This document shows, one piece after another, positions 11,342 through 21,168 of a stretch of 64,000 bases of DNA. This DNA comes from Ilex aquifolium (taxonomy: Eukaryota; Streptophyta; Magnoliopsida; Aquifoliales; Aquifoliaceae): assembly GCA_951799425.1 (NCBI GenBank), contig OX637409.1, positions 17,148,460 through 17,212,459 on the forward strand. Direction: 5' to 3'. Numbering within the stretch: position 1 is the stretch's first letter; each line of letters starts with the position of its first letter. Position numbers and translations under genes: made by a program. The notes under the pieces are model-generated. The model searched no databases. It saw only the letters and a program-made list of their open reading frames with translations, and was not told the origin of the DNA.

Positions 11342-11479
11342 TTCGTGGATTTTGCAACTTCATGGTGTTGACCGTGCCCCTCCATGTCTCCAATTCTAGC
11401 TGGGTTTGCTCACACTATGCCTGATGTAATTTTCCTCAAGATGGATGTGGATGTGGATGTGGATGTGGCTGAAATGAAG
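11342..11479 (+). pseudogene. Captured thioredoxin h exon with mutated active site
   Basis: The frame reads VDFATSWC-stop-PCPSMSPILA..PDVIFLKMDVDVDVDV.. and ends at AAG before a GTAAGT donor (11480). This is the central exon of a plant thioredoxin h, whose normal active site is WCGPC. Here the Gly codon is TGA, so the redox motif itself holds a stop. The GATGTG unit after FLKMDVD is repeated four times, a local microsatellite expansion. Part of the host gene's intron was carried along, showing capture from genomic DNA and not from mRNA. Confidence 0.8.
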
Positions 11480-12052
11480 GTAAGTAAAATGTAGCTCTTT
11501 TTCAATGTTAATTTAAAGCCAATATGATACATATAGCATATTGGTTGAGAGTTTGCAATAGAGTGTTAATTATAATGTTTGGTATGTTATTGGTTGAGAG
11601 TTTGCAATAGAGAGTTTGCAATAGAGTGTTAATTATACTTAGTAGCCTTAGTATTCTTGAATGTTTATTATAATGTTGAATGGAAACTTAGTATAATGTT
11701 GAAAATAAATTTATTATAATGTAGAAAATAAATTTATTATAAAACTTAGTATAGTGTTTATTAATGTTGAAAATAAATTTCTCTCTTTTTGAATGGAACT
11801 TAGTATTCTTGAATGTTTGAATAGGGTGGAACAAAAGTTAATATGATCACCATGTTTGACTAGGGTGTATCTAAGAGACAAATTTGAACTTGGAGTCCTT
11901 TTTACACTTTGCCCTTCATATGATTTTCTTTTGCTCTCTCTACATTCTTGCTTCATTTATACTAATTTTTAGTATAATTTTTTGGTGATGCATTGAGCAC
12001 TGTTTGCTTTAAAAGTATAATTTTTTGGTGATGCATTGAGCACTGTTTCCAG

Positions 12053-12362
12053 GGGTGGTCCTGCACTCGGTGGTCCTGGTTTTGGCCCTCAGTTCCAAGC
12101 ACCAGGATCTTGGTAATCCTCATCTTATTTCCCTTGGCCACGAACTGTTTTTATTCGTTAATGTTATCCACATGAATATTTGCCATGTTACTCTTGCAGG
12201 CCAACTCAAAATCTTGGAGAGGTTGTGCATGGCCATATTCCGCTTAATGCGTGGCAACTAGTTAGTCCTCAGAATATGGGACCACCTTCTAATGCTGGCA
12301 TACATGGGTTTGGGATTCAATCGCTTCCTCGGTCGGGTGATATGGCAATACCTTCAACTCTG
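12053..12362 (+). pseudogene. FCA: Captured two-exon fragment of flowering-time gene FCA
   Basis: Exon a (12053-12112) and exon b (12200-12362) keep AG acceptors (12051, 12198) and GT donors (12113, 12363) and join in frame. They read GGPGFGPQFQAPGSW then PTQNLGE..NAWQLVSPQNMGPPSNAGIHGFG... This matches the Gly/Pro/Asn-rich linker that follows the RRM pair in plant FCA (the Arabidopsis protein has GPRFQASGPRP and NVGPPSNTGIRG there). FCA is a nuclear RNA-binding protein that promotes proximal polyadenylation at FLC. The piece has neither RRM nor WW domain, so it is a passenger. The absence of stops in the spliced frame suggests recent capture. Confidence 0.7.
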
Positions 12363-13249
12363 GTGAGAAAAAAATTGATGATTTGTAAACCGGACCATTG
12401 GCTCACATCGTTATTCTTAAAGATTATTAATCTAGGTAGTTACCTCACATCATTGTAACTATGTCTCTTAAAGGTAGTTCATTGTGATGCACGCCTTGAG
12501 TTTGTCACATCTTTAGTTTTTGTGTTTTTTGTTGGTATTTTTGTCTCATCATGAATGTGTGCTACTGTTTTCTAGATTGAAGAGGATTATAAAGCGAATG
12601 CAATTTGATAAGCACATATACTCTGCTTCGAGTCAAATTAGTGGTGTAGTTTTTCCTGGTAAGATTTTCTTATTTGAAACAAAATATGCTCTTTGCTTAG
12701 TGACTGCCTAACTTTGATGAACTGACGGGATTCAAAATGCACACACTTATACCTAGGATTTCTGCTTTATTGAGTTTTCCAAATGTTAATACGATCATAA
12801 TGGGAATATGATACATGATTGAATTATAAAATAAACCCATGGCAATTAAATATCCTCTTAATAGCATGTATATGAGACTCCATGATTATGTCTATATTTC
12901 ATTGCAGCAGCTGAGGCTTTTCGAAACTTTGTGTGTCCATTTTTAATTGAAGTTTTTATGTCTAATCTGCATAAAATATGGGTTTTAGACTACATGCTTT
13001 ATTATCATGAAATTACATTTTAACTACATTTTGTCGGAGACATAGATGATGATTTTTAATTGTCAGTACCTCTGAAACCAACATTATTCTGAATATTTGT
13101 CTTGATGTTTTTGGTTTTCATTGATTACACTGTAGCTACGCAAATTGTTCGGTGCTTGATTATTTCAAGTTTAGTACTTGGTTATTTCACGTTCAAATTC
13201 ATTCGATATTTTTAGTTGCACCGTGCCTTCAGGCACGAGTTATCCCTAG

Positions 13250-13618
13250 TCTATATAATAAAACACATAGGAAGTTGAATTTTATCCCCTATACATTTCC
13301 CTCCCCCCAAAACCATCACATCACTCATTTCTATCACATGCACAACCATTTAATATTTGATTAATTTGTAATTTAACATAATTTTTATTTCAGATATTTT
13401 TCATACACGATAGTATACATCTGTTAAAAAAAATTATCGAATTACATATTTTGAGAAAATTGTCAATATCTTTAAGAAAATAATGGGTAAAAATAAATTT
13501 TGAATGATTTAATCAAATAAATGAAGGAAAGAAAAATTATTATTTAATATAGTGATATCGATTTTTTAGGACTCGAATTTTTTGTTCTATCATGCCTTCA
13601 GGCACGGGTTATGACTAA
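13250..13618 (+). mobile_element. Helitron H6, 369 bp, directly abutting H5
   Basis: TCTATATAATAAAAC begins at 13250, immediately after the CTAG of H5. The 3' end carries CATGCCTTCAGGCACG (13591-13606, one mismatch in the stem) and CTAA at 13615-13618 followed by host T. It is AT-rich and non-coding. No host base separates it from H5, so the two form an end-to-end pair. Either H6 inserted exactly at the H5 terminus or both were made in one rolling-circle event. Confidence 0.75.
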
Positions 13619-13915
13619 TATATATATATGATAGATATAATCCTAACCTATATATGGATATAGATAGATATTTTATAAAAAAATTTAATATTAGTTAAAC
13701 TCCTAAATTTATGAATTTTTAATTTTTAGTTTACTTCACTTCTAAAAAAAGAAGGGATAATCTGATAAAATTGACAAAATACGAATTTCATAACAAATAA
13801 ATTTTCTTGGCGGACTTAAGTCCAAATAAATCCATATAGGAACCAGCTTCTAAAATTCCCTAAAAAATATCTTTAGTCTACCACAACATTCCGTTCCATG
13901 GGTGACAAGTCCAAT
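13619..13915. other. Spacer upstream of OEP80
   Basis: AT-rich DNA with a TATATATATATATG stretch just after Helitron H6. A short GGACTTAAGTCC palindrome near 13813 resembles the words of the repeat at 7020. No gene is seen. The OEP80 promoter must lie here and in the next 120 bases, so the transposon cluster ends within about 400 bp of the OEP80 start codon. Confidence 0.4.
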
Positions 13916-13979
13916 GGCCCAAAATATTGGAGCCCAATAAGAGTAGCTAGCCTATGGGCCTTATTCTAGCCTTTGGGCC
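13916..13979 (+). promoter_or_regulatory. Cluster of site II (TGGGCC) elements before OEP80
   Basis: GGCCCA at 13916-13921, GCCCA at 13932-13936, and TGGGCC at 13955-13960 and 13974-13979 lie 60-120 bases before the ATG at 14037. Clustered TGGGCC/T motifs are TCP-binding site II elements, common in plant promoters of ribosomal, mitochondrial and plastid housekeeping genes. That suits an essential envelope biogenesis gene. No clear TATA box is seen in the same place. Confidence 0.6.
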
Positions 13980-14036
13980 TTACTTGTAAATCATAAACCC
14001 TTCCTTCGGTCAACCGCTAAACCTTTGTCTCTCTCA

Positions 14037-17000
14037 ATGGCTTTGATCGCCCCTCCGGCGCTTCTCCTCCCTCTCAGCCTTCCTAACACCCTTCCGTCTC
14101 CGCACGAATTATTCCCCGCCACCATTACCACCGCCACTCGCCGCCATTCAACCATTCGCCTCTCCGCCATCGTCAAATTTAACTGCGTCTCTCTCAAGCT
14201 CACTACCTCTCTTTCCTCCCGGCACAAACTATCCCCCATCATCGTCAACACCGCCACCCGCCGCTATTCCACCACTCGCCTCTCCGCCCCCGTCAAACCC
14301 CACCGCGTCCCTCTCAACCTCACTAAATACCATCCCTTCCGGCAAAAATTATCCCTCACCACCCCCACTCCCCTCTCCTCCCCCATCAAATCCCTTTTTC
14401 TCTCCTCTCTCTCCTCACTGGACCATAATAAACTTCCCAAAAGTCTACCCTTCCCCAAACCCCTCCTCTCCCTTATTGAAAGCCTAGCTCTCTCCGCCGC
14501 ATCCGCCCTCATCATCCACTTAGCTTTCTCCTCTCCATCCCGCATCAACCGTATTGGAGGTGGAAATGGCGGTTCCGGCGGTGGAGGTGGCGGCAGTGGC
14601 GGAGGCGGTGGAGGAAACGGGAATTTCTGGTCTCGGATTTTTTCTGCAGCGGCAATCGCAAAAGATGACGACCCTTCTCAAGAATGGGACTCTCATGGCC
14701 TACCTGCCTCTATTGTTGTCCAGCTCAACAAGCTCAGTGGATTCAAGAAATACAAAGTCTCCGACATTCTCTTCTTCGATCGGCGACGCCGGGAAACCGT
14801 GGGCACCGAGGACTCATTCTTCGAAATGGTAACGCTTCGGCCCGGTGGTGTATATACCAAAGCTCAGCTACAAAAAGAGCTTGAAACTCTAGCCACTAGT
14901 GGGATGTTCGAAAAAGTCGATCTAGAGGGTAAAACAAACCCGGATGGTACAATTGGGATAACGATATCCTTCTTGGAGAGTACTTGGCAATCTGCAGATA
15001 GGTTTAGGTGTATTAATGTAGGTTTGATGCCACAATCCAAGCCAGTTGAAATGGATTCGGATATGACTGATAAGGAGATGTTGGAATATTTCAGGAGTCA
15101 AGAGAAGGATTATAAGCGTAGAATGGAGAGAGCAAGAGCGTGTTTATTGCCAATGCCAGTGCATAGGGAGGTTGTGCAAATGTTGAGAGAGGAAGGGAAG
15201 CTGAGTGCTCGGTTGTTGCAGAAGATAAGGGACATGGTCCAGAAGGCATACCATGATTTGGGGTATGTCTGCGCTAATGTTGTGAATTTTGGGAATTTGA
15301 ATACCAAGGAGGTGGTCTGTGAGGTGGTGGAAGGGGATATTACCCAATTATTGATTCAGTTTCAGGATAAGCTTGGGAACGTGTGTGAAGGGAATACTCA
15401 GCTTTCTGTGATCAAGAGAGAATTGCCCAAGCAGGTATTTCATTTTTGTTTTTGCATATAGGTTTCTGTTTAATGGAAATAGTCTTTGAAAATTATCTGT
15501 AAAGGTTCAATTGTTGCATATCTAGATATTACCATGTGTGGTTGGTTTTCTAGGTGTCACTAATTTTCTACAATTGGATAAAAATGAAATCTATTATGTA
15601 TGTTATTCAATTGTGAGGTTTGTTTTGAATTTATGCTCTATGTTACCATTTTTTGGAATATTCCAATTCACTTTTTGGTAGTGATTGATTGAAATCTTGC
15701 TGATGCCGCCCATTCACTCCTGTATGGTTTGCTTTAACAGTCCTTAGAAGGAATTCATATGCGGGTTCCCTATAAAGTGAAACTTTCTAAGATTTTAGCT
15801 GCATTTGATCCTACACAAATAAATCTTATTTTGGGCTTTCGTTATGCTATCGGGAATTGTGAGCAATCTTTCTATCCAAAATGTCCATATTTAATGCATG
15901 ACAAGGTGATGATACAATTTTCCTGATCGCCTACATGGTTACATAGAGTTAAACATGAGCTTATTTGAAATTGCCTCCCATAAATCCATACATACCATAT
16001 AATTTTTGGGTTTAAAGTTTCAGATTTTTTCGTGAGTATTTTGCTCTTATTCACGTGATTGTGAGGGTATCTTGCCCCTATTAATGCTGTAAATATTTAT
16101 GTAGAACCAACTAAACCAATGGGATTAGTATAGAAGCTATAGCATTTGCGTCGTTATTTACAGGTGCCAGTTTTGTTTTGTTTCTTTGCCAAAAAATGTT
16201 TTCCTTCCTAATGCTTAATTTTGGTTTCACAGTCTCTGCTTTGTGAATTTTCTTTTGTGCTTTGATCCTTTGATTGACTCTCAAATTTCTGTGTAGATCT
16301 TATAGGTTTTTGTTATTATCTTATTATGTATGAACAGTGTTATTTGATTTGATCTCTGACTGTGTTTATTGGCTTCACAGCTTCGGCCAGGGAATGTTTT
16401 CAACATTGAAGCAGGGAAACAAGCATTGAGAAACATTAACTCGCTTGCCCTGTTTTCAAATATCGAAGTCAATCCACGACCAGACGAGAAGAATGAAGGG
16501 GGAATCATTGTAGAAATTAAACTTAAAGAGCTGGAACAGAAGTCAGCTGAAGTTAGTACGGAGTGGAGTATTGTTCCTGGACGTGGTGGTCGCCCTTCAT
16601 TGGTATTTAAGTTTATAATTATTGACTTTATATTTCATCATTCCAATGTGAGTTTGAGGGTCTGATACTAAATGCCAATGTTGTTCAGGCTTCAATCCAG
16701 CCTGGTGGAACTGTTTCCTTTGAGCATCGGAATATCAAAGGCCTCAATAGGTCCGTTCTTGGTTCAGTGACCTCTAGCAACTTACTCAATCCTCAGGTGA
16801 TGTTATCTTGGCCTTAATTTAGCATACTCTTTTAGAAATGATCCTTTTTTCCATTCCTAAGTTTTGTTTCAGAACGATGTTTACGGGAAATATTTCTACA
16901 GGATGATCTCGCTTTTAAACTTGAGTATGTGCATCCATATTTTGATGGTGTATATAATCCTCGCAACCGGACTTTCCGTGCAAGCTGCTTTAATAGCAGA

Positions 17001-18837
17001 AAATTGAGTGCAGTCTTCACGGGTGGGCCAGGATTAGACGAAGTCCCCCCTATATGGGTTGATCGAGCTGGCTTGAAAGCCAGTCTAACAGAGGTAGACT
17101 ACATTGCCCTTTTTGTAATGCTTTTAGCCCAAGGAGTTGTTTCTTTATATGGTTCATGTCAGTTTTTTCTTTTGTACATACTGTTTCTGATTGTTATATG
17201 CCTTGCAGAATTTCACTCGTCAGAGCAAATTCACTTATGGACTAGTGATGGAAGAGATAACAACACGTGATGAAAGCAGTCACATATCTGCTACTGGTCA
17301 ACGGGTGTTGCCAAGCGGAGGAATCAGCGCAGATGGACCTCCAACAACACTCAGTGGCACTGGCATTGATCGAATGGTTTTTGCACAAGCAAATATCACA
17401 CGAGATAACACCAAGTTTGTAAATGGAGCATTAGTTGGTGATAGGAATGTATTCCAGGTGAATCATAATATCTCTTTTTTGATGATTTGAGCTGGATGTC
17501 CTAGATTTTTTTTTTTAAATGCCTGAGTAGTGATTTGAATCCTTTAGTGAAAGCGTTGACAAATCTGTTTTGGACTATGCCCGCATTAAACATGAATTAA
17601 CGTGTTAGCTGCTTGGTGTTTTTATCTACGTTGGTTCTCTTGCTCTTGTGCTTTCTGACTTTGGGATAACTTCCATGTGCATAGTGTTCTTTCCCTCGAA
17701 ACAAAATTACGGCAATCTGCAGAACAGATTGATTGCTTAATACCATGGACCTGATAGTCTCAGTTTCTGTTGATTTCTAGAGGAGTTCTGTCAGTGTGTT
17801 TTAGTTGCACTGGTAGTGTGTGGATGATATGTGTATATATTTAAATATTGTAAAGTTGTATAAAATTGCTGGTTTAAGGGGGCAGTAGATTTTTGTCTCC
17901 GTTAGAGAAGATTCTTTGGATTTTCGTCCAAGTTTTAGAAAGATTTTTTTCCCCATTCTTTTGGGCTTTTTATTGTTGACATATTTATAATGTCTTTAAC
18001 TCTAACTGACCTTCATATGTAACTAGTAGCTTGATTACTTTCTAACATGCATCTGTTGTATATGAATTGCAGCTTGACCAAGGACTTGGCATCGGGAGTA
18101 AGATTCCGTTCTTTAACCGCCATCAGCTAACGTTGACCAGATTCATCCAGTTAAAACAAGTGGAGGAAGGTGCCAGTAAACCACCACCGCCTGTGCTAGT
18201 CCTTCATGGACATTATGGTGGTTGTGTGGGAGATCTTCCTAGTTATGACGCATTTACACTAGGTGGACCATATTCAGTGAGGGGTTACAACATGGGAGAA
18301 ATAGGTGCAGCCAGAAATATCCTCGAGGTACTAGGGATCGCTGGAATCTATTCTTGCCTCTTATCATTTTCATGTTATTTCATTCTAAATGGGAGAAAAA
18401 AAATCATATAGGTGAGGCTATTATAAGAGCTAATAAATGGTAGTTTAGGATGGTTCGTGGGGTAAAACATCTGAGTATGATGAAATTCGTGGATTTAGGC
18501 CATTGCCTCGGGATAACCTATATGCATTTTTGCTAATCATTATTGTCAGATGGAAGTTTGGAATCTGAGTGATGTCTGGTTCTAATTCGATCTGCAGGTT
18601 GCTGCTGAGTTACGGATTCCTGTTAGAAGCACACATGTGTATGCATTTGCAGAGCACGGGAATGATTTGGGGAGTTCAAAGGATGTCAAGGGAAATCCAA
18701 CCAGCGTCTACAGGCGAATGGGTCATGGTTCCTCGTATGGTGCTGGGATCAAGCTAGGTCTAGTACGAGCCGAGTATGCAATGGATCATAATTCTGGGAC
18801 GGGTGCCATCTTCTTCCGGTTTGGAGAGAGATTCTGA
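14037..18837 (+). CDS. OEP80: Outer envelope protein OEP80 (Toc75-V, Omp85 family)
   Basis: Seven exons, all joining in phase 0: 14037-15434, 16381-16602, 16689-16796, 16902-17093, 17209-17457, 18073-18327, 18598-18837 (TGA), giving about 887 residues. The product is the plastid outer-envelope Omp85 paralogue of Toc75 that helps insert beta-barrel proteins. Visible parts: a Ser/Thr/Pro-rich N-terminus with a duplicated 40-residue unit (about 22-101), a Gly-rich stretch (174-197), POTRA-type domains (about 220-530, with VTLRPGGVYTKAQLQ and LRPGNVFNIEAG), then a barrel with the conserved GGPYSVRGYNMGEIG and the C-terminal strand GTGAIFFRFGERF. The ATG was chosen because the open frame upstream has no other AUG. 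The N-terminus is longer than in the roughly 730-residue Arabidopsis protein. All splice sites are GT-AG and no break is seen; it appears functional. Confidence 0.93.
14101..14340 (+). repeat. Tandem 120-bp (40-residue) repeat inside OEP80 exon 1
   Basis: Units 14101-14220 and 14221-14340 align without gaps, and a partial third begins at 14341. Signature words recur at exact 120-base spacing: the ATTATTCCCC-like motif at 14109, 14229 and 14349, and CGCCTCTCCGCC at 14157 and 14277. In protein the units read ..TATRRHSTIRLSAIVK.. and ..TATRRYSTTRLSAPVK.., both basic and Ser/Thr-rich like plastid targeting sequence. The frame is preserved. Confidence 0.85.
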
Positions 18838-19351
18838 GGTGTCTTTAAAGTTTCGTGATTTTGCCTAATACATTCACTCGTTTGGTGACTGAAAAGATGT
18901 CCTGGAGCCAACATGGATGTCAAGTCATAAGAGTTGTTGTATAGATGATCTAAGCAGGTAGATGGTTTTGGTGAGATTCATGTTTTATGTGGTTTATTCC
19001 ATTCTTTTATTCATTGCTGTATAAAAGTCCTAGGAAGATTTGAGGAGTTGGATGAATCAAGGGTGATGATATTCCTTTTTTCCTGTGGGGTTTCTACCAT
19101 ATTGTTTCCCCGTTGCTAAATGGGAGGTTTCATATAATTTTTTTTGCTCAATTATGAAAGTTTTGTTATGAAATATTATGTGCGTGTTGTTTTCTTTCTT
19201 TCTTTCGTTTTTTCTTTATTTGTTGAGTGGACTAGTAGTGCTTGTCGCCTGCTTCTTGAAATTTAAGACCCAGCTGAAATTGGTTTTCTCTAGGAGTTTG
19301 TTTTTCCTATGTTCTTTCAGATGGTCTTGTTATGTTTGCCCACTGCAGAGC
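18838..19351 (+). other. OEP80 3' untranslated region and downstream DNA
   Basis: The T-rich DNA after the stop codon contains no recognisable coding frame. Candidate poly(A) signals are weak variants only, such as TATAAAAG near 19020 and ATGAAATATTATG near 19166. The exact transcript end cannot be read from the sequence. Confidence 0.4.
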
Positions 19352-19692
19352 AAGGATCAAAATATTGTTTCGAAATGGTTGAAACATTTTCGTTTCCAAG
19401 GAGATAAAAACGAATTAGCAGTGGAATCAAAATTCTAATATTTCGAGGTGTTCTATAATATTTTGAAATGTTTTGTTATATTTCAATACATTTGCACAAT
19501 TATTTCGGAATGTTTCAAAATATTTCAAGATATTTTGGTATATTTCAACCAATATTTTAAAAAAATAATATTTATATTTTTTATATTTTTTATTTTGTTT
19601 TCGAAAAGGTTCGAAATATTTTTGAAACATGTTGAAACGTTTCTGTTCTATAGGTGACTGAAATAATGTACCGAAACAAAATTTTGATCCTT
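19352..19692. mobile_element. MITE with about 22-bp inverted ends
   Basis: The left end AAGGATCAAAATATTGTTTC and the reverse complement of the right end AAGGATCAAAATTTTGTTTC differ by one base over 20. The 341-bp interior is rich in TTTCGAAATATTTC words that fold back on one another. No clear target duplication is found, so the superfamily is undecided. Confidence 0.6.
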
Positions 19693-21168
19693 TTTGTGAC
19701 TCCCGTGAGCAGGTCTATTAGCTATTATTACAACTTTTGACTTTTTTAATTCGACAGGATAACAACTCCAATGAAATTACTATAAGTGTCATCTAGTTGC
19801 ACGTATCATCTGTCATCGTTCCCCGAACAAGCAAGAAGATTGGGAAGAAGACAATCAGGATCTCATGTGGGGTAACTTTTGGAATAAACTCTGAATCCCC
19901 TCTATGGGGTCTTCCCTTGCCTATCAAAAAGAAAAAATTATAGAAAAGACGTCAAAGAAGCCTTGAGAACTACTAATAAGTTAAACAAGTGAAGCAACTT
20001 ACCTTTTGGGCTGAACAGGTGAGTCTTTTATTTAGTTATTTAGCCACAAAAAAGCTATATAAAGTTGTAAATTTAAATAATAAAGTTGAAATAGGGAGTA
20101 AAAATATCACTTTTATTTATCAAAAATGGACAATTACACCATACTTATAACTAATTTTTTTCAGATAAAGTATCAGTTGTCTAACCAAAACTAATTGATT
20201 TTTTTTCCAAATAGTTTTAAATATTTAAGGCAGTACTTTAAGAGAGACTAAATGATTAGGAGTGTGAGGGTTTTTTTCTGGTGAATAAAAATAAATAAAT
20301 TTTACAACTTATTTGAAAATTTTCTTGAATGATAATTTAATAAATATTTGAAAATTATAACATAATAAATTTTTTTTTTTTTTTTTTGAATATCCAGACC
20401 TTAGTTACTTCCAAATATCCCAAGGTATACAAACACATGCACTAGAAATTGTGGCATACATTGTGTGTGTGTGCAAAATAAATTTCATTAAGAATAAGAT
20501 ACTTACAAATTTCTAAAAGTTTACATGATAACCTGACAATAATTCACATGATATTTTCACATATATTACAGTAATCTGATGTAATATCAAATCATCTGCT
20601 CTATATATTTCCAACAAAATCAATATAAATGAACACATTGAGCAAATGTAATAGTATTTTACTGCTTGAATAAATTGTTTCCAAGTTACAAATACATCAA
20701 TGCTAAAGGTGGCAACATATTCACAAGCTAAAACTTTCAATTCAAAGCAATACATTAATGGCTTCCAACTTCAGAAACCTGTTGGGTTGGAAAATACTCG
20801 GTGTGTGTGACGCTTGTGTCCTCAGATAAGTCTTCTCCAAGAACAAGCTGAAGTGGAAGGTGTACTCAGAATAAGGAAATCTCCTCTAAACATGTCCAAT
20901 CCTAGACTATGAAAAACCTAGAGTGTTACCGAACCACAAAAGCTCAATCATCCTCCAGCTCCAAACTTGAATGAACTAAGAAAATAGCTTTAACAGAGTA
21001 CTCCTCAATAACTGAGATTATCATCTCATAGGCAAATTAGGTCCACCATTTCGCCTATGCAAGAAAGATGCTTTGAAGACCTTAGAGTGAGTTGAGACTC
21101 CAATTTCCAATCATTTAAAATGATAAAGAATCTTGCTTTCAGCATAATCTGTAACATGACATTTGTCC
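19693..21168. other. Intergenic DNA between convergent OEP80 and J-protein genes
   Basis: I see no gene here. The OEP80 and J-protein genes converge on this interval. It includes a run of T's near 20372-20387, short TG repeats near 20461, and probably the 3' untranslated region of the J-protein gene in its right part. The open frame at 20513-20755 (minus) has no recognisable domain. Confidence 0.4.

Larger units (their letters stand above)
9748..13249 (+). mobile_element. Helitron H5 carrying fragments of three host genes
   Basis: The 5' end TCTATATAATAAAG starts at 9748 after host A. The 3' end has a strong stem-loop CGTGCCTTCAGGCACG (13222-13237) and CTAG at 13246-13249, followed by T. Within its 3.5 kb, all in element orientation, lie pieces of a plastid ATP synthase delta gene (10278-10490), a thioredoxin h exon (11342-11479) and two FCA exons (12053-12362). 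Multi-gene capture is a hallmark of plant Helitrons. Short internal repeats are also present: TTGAGACATGCTATTTGC at 10491 and 10901, and a 33-base direct repeat near 11972 and 12016. No Rep/helicase is encoded, so movement would need help from elsewhere. Confidence 0.8.
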
